From a virus: a stretch of DNA of 50,209 bases. Position numbers and translations under genes: made by a program. The notes beneath the pieces are model-generated. The model saw only the letters and a program-made list of their open reading frames with translations, was not told where the DNA came from and did no database searches. The first letter of the stretch is position 1, and each line of letters begins with the position of its first letter. The DNA lies in the IMG/VR virus record IMGVR_UViG_3300036766_000969, positions 1 to 50,209 of that record; one strand, written 5' to 3'. This document shows positions 41,837-49,523 of the stretch, in pieces.

Positions 41837-42962
41837 GTGGGAATTCCTGGATCAAGAGCGACTTCATCTCGTCCGACTCCGCCGCGAACACCGCACGGAT
41901 CACATCAGGCCGATCCTCATAATCAGCCTGAAGCCGCGCCAACTTCTTCCTAGTTGCCTGCTCGAACTGGTAGTTCACAGGGAAGTCCTGGCAAAGCTGC
42001 TTGGCCACCATGCGACGAACGTCCGCCGAACCGTCCTTGAGCATCACGGGCTTGTGGGCCTCGGCCGAACGTGCGCTCGGCTGCTCCTTGTTGGAAGGCC
42101 CATTGGTCGTCGTGAACTTGATCCCATCCTGCTCGAAGGACTTCACGGCCGCCTTGCCCGTGTCGTGCCCCTGGGCATCGAAGACATCCTGGGACCCACG
42201 TGCGGTCGAAACCGTCGAAGTCATCCCTGCCTGCTCCTTGCGGCCCGACTCCTTCCCGACGATCTTCGAGACGACCTGCGGGGCCGTGTCCACGTAACGA
42301 GCCCGGATGCTGTCCTTCTTGGCGAGGTACTCATCACGAGCCTCGGGAGCCATACGGTCGAGCATCTCCTCTTCGGTGACGCCCTGTCCCGCATCGATCT
42401 GAACGTTCTCCGCAGCCCGGATTGCCGAACCAGCCGACTCCGCCGTGAGCACGGTCCGGGAGTGCTTCGCCTTCTCTCCTGAAGCCGTCTTGAGACGACG
42501 AACCGGGATGCCGTCCTGCATCTCCGCCGTCGTTCCGGGGTTGGCCGAGATCGGCGTCTGCGGACGGTGATTTGTGTTCCGTTGGTTCACCGCACGTGCA
42601 TGGGATGCCGTGTTGCCGACTTCACGCTCGTCCGTCTCTGTAGCCGCAGGCATCGCCGACATGTTCGGACGGTGCATGGGGTTGCCACCATCGGCCGGAC
42701 GAACCTGGATGTTCGCTGCAATCGGCCGTTCGGCCGACATGTCGTTCTCGTCGAAATGCGCCTCGGGAACGAGCCATCCGGCTCGGATCGCCCCCCGCAT
42801 CTCGGGCACTTGGTATTCGGCACCTCCCACGACGGCCACGGAGCCGTCGTACAGGACATCGGTTCCCTTGGGTACCGAGACTCCGGTCTTCCCAAGAGCG
42901 AACGTCCGGGCCGCGATGAAGTGCTGTTTCTGCCCTGCTCTGAATGCGATCTGATCCGCCAT
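41820..42962 (-). CDS. Large hydrophilic virion-type protein
   Basis: 380 residues (MADQIAFRAGQKQHFIAART). AAAGGAG lies 8 bases before the ATG and a promoter-like motif about 40 bases upstream. Residues 25-70 form a small beta domain (GVSVPKGTDVLYDGSVAVVG, YQVPEMRGAIRAGWLVP); residues 75-300 are polar and probably disordered, with conserved-looking patches (EEMLDRMAPEARDEYLAKKD); residues 320-380 are helical (VMLKDGSADVRRMVAKQLCQDF). Probably a structural or assembly protein; I do not recognise the family. Confidence 0.78.
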   Translation of the reverse strand: MADQIAFRAGQKQHFIAARTFALGKTGVSVPKGTDVLYDGSVAVVGGAEYQVPEMRGAIRAGWLVPEAHFDENDMSAERPIAANIQVRPADGGNPMHRPNMSAMPAATETDEREVGNTASHARAVNQRNTNHRPQTPISANPGTTAEMQDGIPVRRLKTASGEKAKHSRTVLTAESAGSAIRAAENVQIDAGQGVTEEEMLDRMAPEARDEYLAKKDSIRARYVDTAPQVVSKIVGKESGRKEQAGMTSTVSTARGSQDVFDAQGHDTGKAAVKSFEQDGIKFTTTNGPSNKEQPSARSAEAHKPVMLKDGSADVRRMVAKQLCQDFPVNYQFEQATRKKLARLQADYEDRPDVIRAVFAAESDEMKSLLIQEFPQAFSG

Positions 42963-43000
42963 TTGGCTACTCCTTTGGGCGTCTAAAGGGTAGACGTCCC

Positions 43001-43016
43001 CATAGCTATAAAAGCA
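43001..43016 (-). promoter_or_regulatory. Promoter-like motif before the 380-residue gene
   Basis: ATGCTTTTATAGCTATG-type sequence on the minus strand (TTTTATAGC core) about 40 bases before ATG 42962. It lies in the 93-bp divergent region shared with the plus-strand gene at 43056, so this gap must hold promoters in both directions. Confidence 0.4.
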
Positions 43017-43055
43017 TCAACACACTATTGAGCCCCGACGGTGTAAAGAAGAAGG

Positions 43056-43376
43056 ATGGCACCCACGTACAACGAGCAGCACCGCGCGTTCTTCGAACAA
43101 GCTTGGGACATCTTGGTAGAGCATGCAGGAGCCCGCCGAGACCCCATCGAAAAGGAGTCCTTCGTCCGAGCCTTCATGCAGGTCGAGCACACGGCCATCG
43201 AATGGCGGTTCGGAGGCCATCTTGGCTTTGGGGGCAAGTTCTGGCGGAACGACGGACGCTTCTACATCTCGTGCTATCCCGAAGACCGGACCCCCAAACT
43301 GGACGCGATCATCATCAAAGTGAATACGCTGCTCACCGACTTGGTAGCCAAAATGACGAACGCGAGCGGGTCCTAG
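43056..43376 (+). CDS. Lone plus-strand conserved phage protein
   Basis: 106 residues (MAPTYNEQHRAFFEQAWDIL). The second of two plus-strand genes. The segment TAIEWRFGGHLGFGGKFW..NDGRFYISCYPEDRTP is a signature I associate with a widespread small phage protein of unknown function (from memory, not checked). AAAGAAG lies about 5 bases before the ATG. It diverges from the 380-residue gene and converges on the 43411 gene, with a hairpin over its stop codon. The isolated position and own transcript suggest a moron-type gene. Confidence 0.82.
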   Translation: MAPTYNEQHRAFFEQAWDILVEHAGARRDPIEKESFVRAFMQVEHTAIEWRFGGHLGFGGKFWRNDGRFYISCYPEDRTPKLDAIIIKVNTLLTDLVAKMTNASGS

Positions 43377-43389
43377 AACCCACTCGCGT
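43360..43389. terminator. Hairpin between convergent genes
   Basis: ACGCGAG-c-GGGT and ACCC-a-CTCGCGT pair around a 6-base loop (CCTAGA) with one mismatch, 11 bp in all, overlapping the stop of the plus-strand gene and 22 bases beyond the end of the minus-strand gene. No T run follows, so it is a terminator-like or pausing structure able to act on both strands. Confidence 0.5.
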
Positions 43390-43410
43390 CGAGATCACGG
43401 GAAAAGAGAG

Positions 43411-43773
43411 CTACTTGAGCATCTTCTTCAACTCGTCCTTGATCTCTTTGGCTTTCGGGCCCCGCCATGAAGAGGCGTTCCCCAAGAAGTAGTTGACGAT
43501 CGACCGCCCCATGTCCGCCCCATAGTTGTCGGTGATCTTGTCGAGCGACTCCATCGCTTCAAGATAGGGTTTGGCGGCGTAGTTGACGTTCTTCCAATCC
43601 TGCCGAATCTCGCGAGCGATCTCGTGGATTGGCCGGGTCTGGACCCCAGCCTGAACATCTTCGGCGAGCTGCATCAGCTCGTCTGCGATGACAGCTCTGG
43701 AAGGATTCGGTTGGCTGGCAAGTCGGACGATCTGCTGAAGACGGCCCTGAAGTTCATTCGCATTCTTGATCAT
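43411..43773 (-). CDS. Small helical phage protein
   Basis: 120 residues (MIKNANELQGRLQQIVRLAS). TGAGGAA lies 5-6 bases before the ATG. The protein is wholly alpha-helical and soluble (VIADELMQLAEDVQAGVQTR, YGADMGRSIVNYFLGNASSW) and ends with a charged helix (AKEIKDELKKMLK). It ends at a hairpin shared with the convergent plus-strand gene. No named family. Confidence 0.76.
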   Translation of the reverse strand: MIKNANELQGRLQQIVRLASQPNPSRAVIADELMQLAEDVQAGVQTRPIHEIAREIRQDWKNVNYAAKPYLEAMESLDKITDNYGADMGRSIVNYFLGNASSWRGPKAKEIKDELKKMLK

Positions 43774-43782
43774 GATGGTTCC

Positions 43783-44433
43783 TCAGTGGCCGTAGGCCCC
43801 GCCGGTCTCGTGAAGCGGTCGTCCATCCCACTCGAAAGCCGTCTGGGATTCGGTGACCTTGACGTAGGTATGCTCGCCGGAACCCTGGGGACGCTTCCGT
43901 AGCGGCGGCCCGATGAACTCGTTGGGTTCCGCCATGACCTTCTCGCTCGGACTCCCGTGGCCGCCCACGGTACGCTTCCCGATCTCGCGGATCGTGATCT
44001 CTTTCCCACGCACATCCGTGACTTGGTAGAAGTTGATGTTCGTCTGGTCGTACCCCCACGAGCTGTAGAGGATATCTTCGACCTGGAAGCTGTGCTGGAA
44101 GTCCCGACGCTCCTGCCGCTTCTTGGCTTTCTCGTCCATCACCCGACGGCGATTTTCGGCTTCCTTGTCGATGGTTTGCTGACGGCTTTGTTCGTCACGG
44201 AAGATCGTGTGCCAGAGCGGCTTGTTGGCCTTCCCGACGAACGCAACAGCGTAGTACCGGATCTTCCCGTCAGCACCTGGGCTCTCGTACTTCCACACGT
44301 AGAGGTCCGTTCCCTCGGGGTTCTCGGGCTCCGTGCCCCGAATTTCCTTGGGCAGATGGAACTCACGAGGAAACGCGATGGCGTCGATGATCCTGGACGC
44401 CGTCGTGAGAAGGGCTGCTTGGCGAGGGTGCAT
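43783..44433 (-). CDS. Conserved phage protein with SSWGYDQTN motif
   Basis: 216 residues. Residues 35-90 are a beta-rich segment (YVWKYESPGADGKIRYYAVA) and 90-115 a charged helix (DKEAENRRRVMDEKAKKRQE). Residues 120-150 contain LYSSWGYDQTNINFYQVTDV, a block I associate with phage and plasmid proteins of unknown function. The C-terminus has EHTYVKVTESQTAFEWDG. Located between fibre and small helical genes in one operon. Soluble alpha/beta protein, role unknown. Confidence 0.76.
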   Translation of the reverse strand: MHPRQAALLTTASRIIDAIAFPREFHLPKEIRGTEPENPEGTDLYVWKYESPGADGKIRYYAVAFVGKANKPLWHTIFRDEQSRQQTIDKEAENRRRVMDEKAKKRQERRDFQHSFQVEDILYSSWGYDQTNINFYQVTDVRGKEITIREIGKRTVGGHGSPSEKVMAEPNEFIGPPLRKRPQGSGEHTYVKVTESQTAFEWDGRPLHETGGAYGH

Positions 44434-44474
44434 GTCAGTCTCTAGACCTCACAAGAAGACTACCCAGGTGGGCG

Positions 44475-46622
44475 TCAGTAGATGTTCACCTCGACGGTCA
44501 TGTCAATGTTGGTGACACCGCCAGTCGAGTCGATCTGCAAAGCCATGAAAGTACCCCGTTCGAAGTCAACCGACGTACTGAACTGGTCGGCGCGTAGTAT
44601 CCCATCGGTGAACGAAATCTGCATGCCTGTCGGAACCCCAGAACCCGCGAGACCACTGATCGACTTGAGGACTGAGATGACAACCGTGTCCGGCCCAGGA
44701 GACACGCGGACGTTTACCGTCATGCTCGTCACGATTCCACGTTGCTGGAAACGATAGAACTGTTGGATCGTATCCACTGTTGTTTGAACACCTGGCCACA
44801 ACCAACGTGATCCTGCCACAATACTTCCACGAAGACTGTAGGTAAGTTCTTGGGAAGTTGCAAAAGGAGAGAACGGCTGCGCTCCGGCAGATCTCGAAAC
44901 CAAGTCTGTACCTGCGCCGAGCTGGATGCCGTTCCCCGTCACGCTAGTTGCCGGAGCGTTCTGAAGGATGTCCGCACTGAGGTACTTACGAATGAACGTC
45001 AACGCATCCGTACCTACTGTCCCCACCGTTGTGCAGATATAGGCTTTGTTAGCATCCGTTCCGGATCGAATGAGGACGTAAGCATCATCGGCGTTGCTGC
45101 CGACGGGCATATCCAGAGCACGGGTCCAAGCACCCGTAGAGTTGTAAACCCAAATACCGTTGTCTACCGCACTGGTAGCAGCATCCAAGAAGAAGCGATC
45201 CCCATCGGCTGGGGTGTAGGCTCCCTGGGCAGCCCTTGCGCCTGTGGGGGCGCCCCCAGTATAGCGTGCCAACGCAGGTAGCTTGGTATCCAGATCGACG
45301 AAGCTGGTTACGAAAGTTAACGCGTGGGTGCCAACAACCGCAGGCGCGCTCACGCAAAGAAAACTCTGGTTGGCAAACAGACCCGCAGACACGAAAACGA
45401 AGTAGTCGTTCGCGTTAGCGCCTATAGGTAGATCCGCTGCGCGTGCCCAAGCTCCGGCAGCCACTACATAGACACCGTTGTTGATGGCGCTTGTCTGCTG
45501 CGTCGCCAGAACGCGATCTCCCGCAATGAGCGCGAGCCCTTGAACCGTTGGTGTTCCCGTGAGCGCCAAATTGGCCCCCAACGCGATACGAACAGTCGAG
45601 GTGTGAGTCAGATCCTCGTACGCTCGACAAAGAACGGACGACGTACGTAGTTGGATCATGCTTGCGTCGTTGTCGCAATAGACCCCCGTGTAGGTACCAA
45701 TCGAAGCAGGATCCGCAGGAACAGCGACGTAGATATTCGTGTCCCGTGCTGACATCTGGTTTGCGCTGCCACCCCCAGCAGGTTGGTACACACCTACCTT
45801 GAGGCCGTCACCATTTGAGATCACTTGAATTACGCTTCCACGGATGCAGTTCTGCGCGAAGATGAGATCGCCGCCAACCCCTGTTCCGTCGGACAACACT
45901 CCGTAGACGTTGGTCACCGTCCCAGTCCCAACCGTGTGGTTGTCCACCGTGATAGTGCAGGGGCGGACTTTCGACGTGACCGAAGTAGTACCAGGGAAAT
46001 GAACTCCCACAAGATCAACCACTGCTGCGGATGTGAGCGTAAGCGTCACGTCCTCGATCCGGGTCTGCTCCCCCATCGTGAGAAGCGTGGTCGGAGCCAC
46101 GACGTTCAACATCTGAAGCGTCACGGTTTGGGTATTCAGACCTCGGATCGCACAAGTATCCGGAATCGCGATCCCCGCCGCCAGATCATAGACACCCGGC
46201 ATCACCCAAACGGTTACTCCCGTCAGAGCGTTCGCTACGATGTAAGCAAGAGCCCCATCCACAGTCGCGAAAGGAGGCCCGTTGACTACCCCTGTACCGT
46301 CATCACCGTTGACCTGATCCACCAAGAGGACGTTACCGAGCTTCGGTTGAAGCAACGTAGTAAGGCCTTCGGCAGTGATGATGTGCCGCACCTGAACGAG
46401 ATTCCCATGGGGAGCAGCAATAGTCCCTTCAATGCCTCGGGTCACCGTGAAGGTGTTGCCCACGACACCAGTGACAAGCATCAACTCGCCTTCGATGTTG
46501 AGCCGGAACTGAGGAATCGCTGGGAAGGAAGCTGCCGAAGTCACTACCAAACTCAAGTCGAGAGCAGTGATACCCCCATTGAGCGTAGTGATGGCATTGT
46601 TGGTGAACTGTTCTTGAACCAT
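44475..46622 (-). CDS. Tail fibre with beta-helix and two fibre repeats
   Basis: 715 residues. The N-terminus (MVQEQFTNNAITTLNGGITA...) is a virion-attachment type beta domain. Residues about 100-330 show the short-strand repeats of a right-handed beta-helix (GDDGTGVVNGPPFATVDGAL, GVTVWVMPGVYDLAAGIAIP). Residues about 360-445 and 470-560 are two copies of a known fibre module: AGDRVLATQQTSAINNGVYV...ARAADLPIGANAND and GDRFFLDAATSAVDNGIWVY...TRALDMPVGSNADD, each ending VGT-ALTF. The C-terminus is a beta domain (GTFMALQIDSTGGVTNIDMT). GAGGGG lies 5 bases before the ATG. Role: host receptor recognition, possibly polysaccharide binding or degradation. Confidence 0.86.
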   Translation of the reverse strand: MVQEQFTNNAITTLNGGITALDLSLVVTSAASFPAIPQFRLNIEGELMLVTGVVGNTFTVTRGIEGTIAAPHGNLVQVRHIITAEGLTTLLQPKLGNVLLVDQVNGDDGTGVVNGPPFATVDGALAYIVANALTGVTVWVMPGVYDLAAGIAIPDTCAIRGLNTQTVTLQMLNVVAPTTLLTMGEQTRIEDVTLTLTSAAVVDLVGVHFPGTTSVTSKVRPCTITVDNHTVGTGTVTNVYGVLSDGTGVGGDLIFAQNCIRGSVIQVISNGDGLKVGVYQPAGGGSANQMSARDTNIYVAVPADPASIGTYTGVYCDNDASMIQLRTSSVLCRAYEDLTHTSTVRIALGANLALTGTPTVQGLALIAGDRVLATQQTSAINNGVYVVAAGAWARAADLPIGANANDYFVFVSAGLFANQSFLCVSAPAVVGTHALTFVTSFVDLDTKLPALARYTGGAPTGARAAQGAYTPADGDRFFLDAATSAVDNGIWVYNSTGAWTRALDMPVGSNADDAYVLIRSGTDANKAYICTTVGTVGTDALTFIRKYLSADILQNAPATSVTGNGIQLGAGTDLVSRSAGAQPFSPFATSQELTYSLRGSIVAGSRWLWPGVQTTVDTIQQFYRFQQRGIVTSMTVNVRVSPGPDTVVISVLKSISGLAGSGVPTGMQISFTDGILRADQFSTSVDFERGTFMALQIDSTGGVTNIDMTVEVNIY

Positions 46623-46631
46623 GGAGACCCC

Positions 46632-47378
46632 TCAAAGACCAGGCACCACATGGCCGCCCATCGAAAATGGGCTTCCGAGCAACCCGGTGAACATGGGTAC
46701 CAACTGCAAGTCAGCCCCAACAGACGAATGAGCCGTCAACACGGCATGAACGAAAGCGGTCTCTTCCACAAATACAACCGACACAGCTTGGGGAAGCACC
46801 AAATTGGATACTTGGATCTTATGAATGACTCCATTGAAATCTGCGTAGGGAACGATCCCACTGCTGCCCCCGAGCCACAAACTAATAGGAACAAAAGAAC
46901 CCCATGTAGCAACAACCTCATGACTGATCGCGGCTACGGTACGGGTCTCGATGATCATCGTAGGGTTATTCGAATCCCACACAAGACGTACTGTCATGGG
47001 AGTCCCCGCAGGAAGGCTCCCCAACGGGAGCGTGATAGTCGAGACGGGATTGCCTAAACCATCCCAAATGATCCCAAATGGTTGGTTGCCAGAATCCACC
47101 CCAATCCCGATGACCCCCCGGCTATCCGTCAACATGGCGATCATTCGATCTGCCCCAAGAGCCCCAGTCACGAAGTAAGCTTCAAGCGTTCCACGTCGAC
47201 CATTGAGCTGGTAAGAAAGGGGATGCTCTCCTGTCCCCCGTGCTTGCACAGCAGCGCCGGGTAGAAGAGGCGTGACAATAGGGTTCCCCATGTTCCCAAG
47301 ACCGGGCGGGGCAGAACCACTGAAATCCACGTCCACGATGAACCCGGCGGGCGAGATCATGAAGGGCGCGTCAGCCAT
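46632..47378 (-). CDS. Concanavalin/laminin-G-like virion protein
   Basis: 248 residues. Strand pattern GFIVDVDFSGSAPPGLGNMG, TLEAYFVTGALGADRMIAML, VIGIGVDSGNQPFGIIWDGL, GTPMTVRLVWDSNNPTMIIE and ISLWLGGSSGIVPYADFNGV is that of the concanavalin-A-like lectin/LamG fold used in phage appendages to bind sugars. It is encoded directly before the fibre gene. The start lies only about 15 bases after a promoter-like motif, with a weak ribosome site. Likely a receptor-binding or fibre-associated subunit; binding target unknown. Confidence 0.76.
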   Translation of the reverse strand: MADAPFMISPAGFIVDVDFSGSAPPGLGNMGNPIVTPLLPGAAVQARGTGEHPLSYQLNGRRGTLEAYFVTGALGADRMIAMLTDSRGVIGIGVDSGNQPFGIIWDGLGNPVSTITLPLGSLPAGTPMTVRLVWDSNNPTMIIETRTVAAISHEVVATWGSFVPISLWLGGSSGIVPYADFNGVIHKIQVSNLVLPQAVSVVFVEETAFVHAVLTAHSSVGADLQLVPMFTGLLGSPFSMGGHVVPGL

Positions 47379-47390
47379 CTCACTGAGAGC

Positions 47391-47405
47391 GAGCTATAAA
47401 TTCTT
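47391..47405 (-). promoter_or_regulatory. Promoter-like motif before the gene at 47378
   Basis: AAGAATTTATAGCTC on the minus strand, directly following a terminator hairpin (47428-47461) and about 15 bases before ATG 47378. Terminator then TATAGC motif then gene is good contextual support for a transcript start. Confidence 0.45.
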
Positions 47406-47427
47406 TCGGCTTACAGGGCACAAAATC

Positions 47428-47461
47428 AGAAGGCTGGGCTCCCTACGGAGTCCAGCCTTCT
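47428..47461 (-). terminator. Intrinsic terminator after the exported protein gene
   Basis: AGAAGGCTGG and CCAGCCTTCT form a perfect 10-bp outer stem, then one mismatch, then CTCC/GGAG around a 4-base loop. On the minus strand the stem is followed by GATTTTG, so it has the GC-rich stem and short T run of a Rho-independent terminator. It lies 30 bases after the stop of the gene at 47492. Confidence 0.8.
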
Positions 47462-47491
47462 GCTTACCCTTCGGTACTTAGGTCAGGGTTC

Positions 47492-48097
47492 TCACCAGAA
47501 CGAGAAGTAAAGCGCTGCGTGAGGATTGCTCCGCCACGTACCCCACGCCATCGCATAACCTGCGTAGAGGCCGAAGTTGCGAGTCAGGTCGAAACCCAAC
47601 CCAGCACCCACACTGCGAACTCCGACGTAGGCGTTGATGTTTGCCCACTGCCAGAAGGCAGGCTCGAACAACATGCCCCCGTCAACTCCACGTCCAGCAT
47701 CCTTCTCCGAGAAGGCTTCGACAGGGAGGTACCCGAGAGCAGCCTTCATCCGGAATCGGAACCCGTACGTGGGCTCGGTCTTCTGCGCCACAACGAGCTT
47801 GATCTGGCTCTTGACGTCGATTTGGTAGTTGCACCAGTCGATGTGGAGCTTGTACGGCTTCGGGTCATCCCCTGAGCCATACACACGGCCATCCTTGTCC
47901 ACCACGATGGTGACCGAATCGGCCGTGAGCTTCGGAATGTTGTCTAAGCGACATTTCTGGGCTTGGAGCAACGACACGAAGACTTTCATGTCCTCGGGCG
48001 GTACGCATGTCCCCCCATCGCAAGTTGTCTGTGCCGAAGCGTTGGCTGCCACGAGGCAGAGAGGAACTGCGAACAGAACGATGTTCTTGACCAACAC
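47492..48097 (-). CDS. Sec-exported outer-membrane-barrel-like protein
   Basis: 201 residues. The N-terminus MLVKNIVLFAVPLCLVAANA is a clear Sec signal peptide, with probable cleavage in ASAQ. The mature part begins with two Cys (TCDGGTC) and a segment ending in WCNYQIDVKS; the second half alternates aromatic and small residues (YGFRFRMKAALGYLPVEAF, GAGLGFDLTRNFGLYAGYAM) and ends ALYFSFW with an aromatic last residue, as in outer membrane beta-barrels recognised by the BAM complex. Likely function: changing the infected cell surface, for example superinfection exclusion, or a lysis role; both are inference. Followed by an intrinsic terminator. Confidence 0.82.
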   Translation of the reverse strand: MLVKNIVLFAVPLCLVAANASAQTTCDGGTCVPPEDMKVFVSLLQAQKCRLDNIPKLTADSVTIVVDKDGRVYGSGDDPKPYKLHIDWCNYQIDVKSQIKLVVAQKTEPTYGFRFRMKAALGYLPVEAFSEKDAGRGVDGGMLFEPAFWQWANINAYVGVRSVGAGLGFDLTRNFGLYAGYAMAWGTWRSNPHAALYFSFW

Positions 48098-48120
48098 GTC
48101 GTAGCTTTTCCACGAAAGGA

Positions 48121-48882
48121 TTAGACGACGTGCTCGGGCAAGGCCACAGTCGTATGTTTCGTTGCAGGTACCGCCAGACCGTCCCGCCTCGCTTCCCTCA
48201 ACCGACGATGGATGAAGGTTGTAGAGGTCTCGAAGTGCGCTGCTACTTGCACTTTGGTCAATCCGTTTTCGAGAAGCCGTAGAATCTCTGCCGTCGAAAT
48301 GTCATGCCGGTAGGCGAAGTGTTTGTCTTTGAGAAGCTGACCTGTGCGGCTCTCACTTATCTTCGCCTTGGCTTCAGGAGTGTGCTGGTGGCCCTTGAAA
48401 GTCGACGGCTGCCCCCGCTTCGTCTTGGAGATGCTCGCCTTGGTTTCTTCCGACCGAGGCACGCCACGCTTCATCTCAGCGAGTTTAGCCATGTGCTCTG
48501 GCGTATTCGTATTCCGACCCGCCATGAGGGTAGACATGTAGAGCTTGTAGGCCTCAGAATGTCGCCGCCCTTTCTGACCTCGCCCTCCTTCTGTGTGATT
48601 CGTGAGACGATCACCCCGAGCACGGGCCTCAGCAATGAAGCGTACTTCAAAGGCATCCAACTCTTCGCGTGATATGGCCTCCGCCACCTGCTCAATACGA
48701 GGCTTCAAACCAAGCCTACGCAATTGAGCCAACCACCGCACTGAGTGACGAGTAAATGTCGCCAGGTTCTTGGGAGTAAGATGCGTCCAAAGGCGCTCTT
48801 TGAGTCCCAGCGTAGTTTGACCTATGTAACGAAGCTCCCCATTTCGGGGGTCATACAATGCGTAGATCCAACCGTAAGCCAT
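48121..48882 (-). CDS. GIY-YIG homing endonuclease with NUMOD3 repeats
   Basis: 253 residues from ATG 48882 (MAYGWIYALYDPRNGELRYI), with AAAAGGAG 6 bases before; longer starts give non-coding-looking sequence. The GIY-YIG core is WIYALYDP...LRYIGQT with the following SVRWLAQLRRLGLKP and the catalytic-region E in FEVRFIAEARARG. Three NUMOD3-type DNA-binding repeats follow (GRRHSEAYKL, GVPRSEETKASISKTKRG, HTPEAKAKISESRTG), then a helix-turn-helix (LTKVQVAAHFETSTTFIHRR). Inserted between the exported-protein gene and a fibre-like gene; a 15-bp palindrome (48903-48917) lies just upstream. Confidence 0.93.
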   Translation of the reverse strand: MAYGWIYALYDPRNGELRYIGQTTLGLKERLWTHLTPKNLATFTRHSVRWLAQLRRLGLKPRIEQVAEAISREELDAFEVRFIAEARARGDRLTNHTEGGRGQKGRRHSEAYKLYMSTLMAGRNTNTPEHMAKLAEMKRGVPRSEETKASISKTKRGQPSTFKGHQHTPEAKAKISESRTGQLLKDKHFAYRHDISTAEILRLLENGLTKVQVAAHFETSTTFIHRRLREARRDGLAVPATKHTTVALPEHVV

Positions 48883-48902
48883 TGTCATCTCCTTTTGCCC
48901 AT

Positions 48903-48917
48903 ACACTACAGTAGTGT
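48903..48917. promoter_or_regulatory. Palindrome upstream of GIY-YIG gene, possible operator
   Basis: ACACTAC-A-GTAGTGT is a perfect 7-bp inverted repeat with a 1-base centre, about 20 bases before the ATG and overlapping the likely promoter zone. Such a short symmetric site suits a dimeric repressor, possibly autoregulation by the endonuclease. Binding is inferred. Confidence 0.4.
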
Positions 48918-48966
48918 CGAACAAAGGAAACTTCAAACCGACTTTTTCGGTAATGATTGCGTATAC

Positions 48967-49488
48967 TTAGCCAGCGGTCACCGTAAACGTGACCGAAATC
49001 GTATCCAGGGTGAAGAGCACCCTTTGCGTGAAAGCGATTTCGTGGTTCATCACGCCCGCGACAGGCGGCCCAGCCTGTGTGAAGAGCGCAGTCTTCTGGA
49101 TGCCCTGCGAGCCGCCACCCGTAAACGTGAAGGTGTGGACGATGGTGGTCTGGTTGCCAAGACCTACTGGCAACGTGACAACACCCTGAGCACGGTCCAG
49201 GCCGAAGCCAGTCAACTCAGCCGTGAGAGACGCGTCCGCTGCCGCCGGAACCGTGGCATCGTTCGTAAGACCGATCCAGTTGAACCCGTTCGTGAGGATG
49301 CCCCCGGTTGCATAGACCTGCGTGTGAAGCTGCACCCGTCCGGTGTTCGTGATGATGTTGTGTGCTTCTTCGTCCTCCCCCACAGGCTTGTAGAGGTACA
49401 GACCCGTCTTCTCGTTGAAGTCGTACGCACGCTCTTGGTGGATTCGCACCTTGGCGCGGGGCAGAGAGACGGTTTCCCGAATGAGCAT
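48967..49488 (-). CDS. Fibre-type small virion protein
   Basis: 173 residues (MLIRETVSLPRAKVRIHQER). NIITNTGRVQLHTQVYATGG, FNWIGLTNDATVPAAADASL, AELTGFGLDRAQGVVTLPVG and MNHEIAFTQRVLFTLDTISV follow the pattern 'lG....p...d..L..El.......' of small phage tail proteins with a final beta strand pair. It may be distantly related to the Gp80-like proteins at 29-31 kb. The ATG lies about 25 bases after a promoter-like motif. Likely a tail or decoration subunit. Confidence 0.72.
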   Translation of the reverse strand: MLIRETVSLPRAKVRIHQERAYDFNEKTGLYLYKPVGEDEEAHNIITNTGRVQLHTQVYATGGILTNGFNWIGLTNDATVPAAADASLTAELTGFGLDRAQGVVTLPVGLGNQTTIVHTFTFTGGGSQGIQKTALFTQAGPPVAGVMNHEIAFTQRVLFTLDTISVTFTVTAG

Positions 49489-49504
49489 GGAGCCTCCGTC
49501 TTGC

Positions 49505-49519
49505 GAGACCTATAAGAAC
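49505..49519 (-). promoter_or_regulatory. Promoter-like motif before the gene at 49488
   Basis: GTTCTTATAGGTCTC on the minus strand, about 20 bases before ATG 49488, in the 35-bp gap after the 49524 gene. One of the best matches to the TTCCTCTTATAGG consensus. Inferred only. Confidence 0.4.
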
Positions 49520-49523
49520 AGAC

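Noticed and set aside
45825-47057. 410-codon plus-strand frame opposite the fibre and lectin-like genes
   Set aside because: It spans the ends of two convincing minus-strand genes; composition rich in His, Arg and Ser with no recognisable fold.
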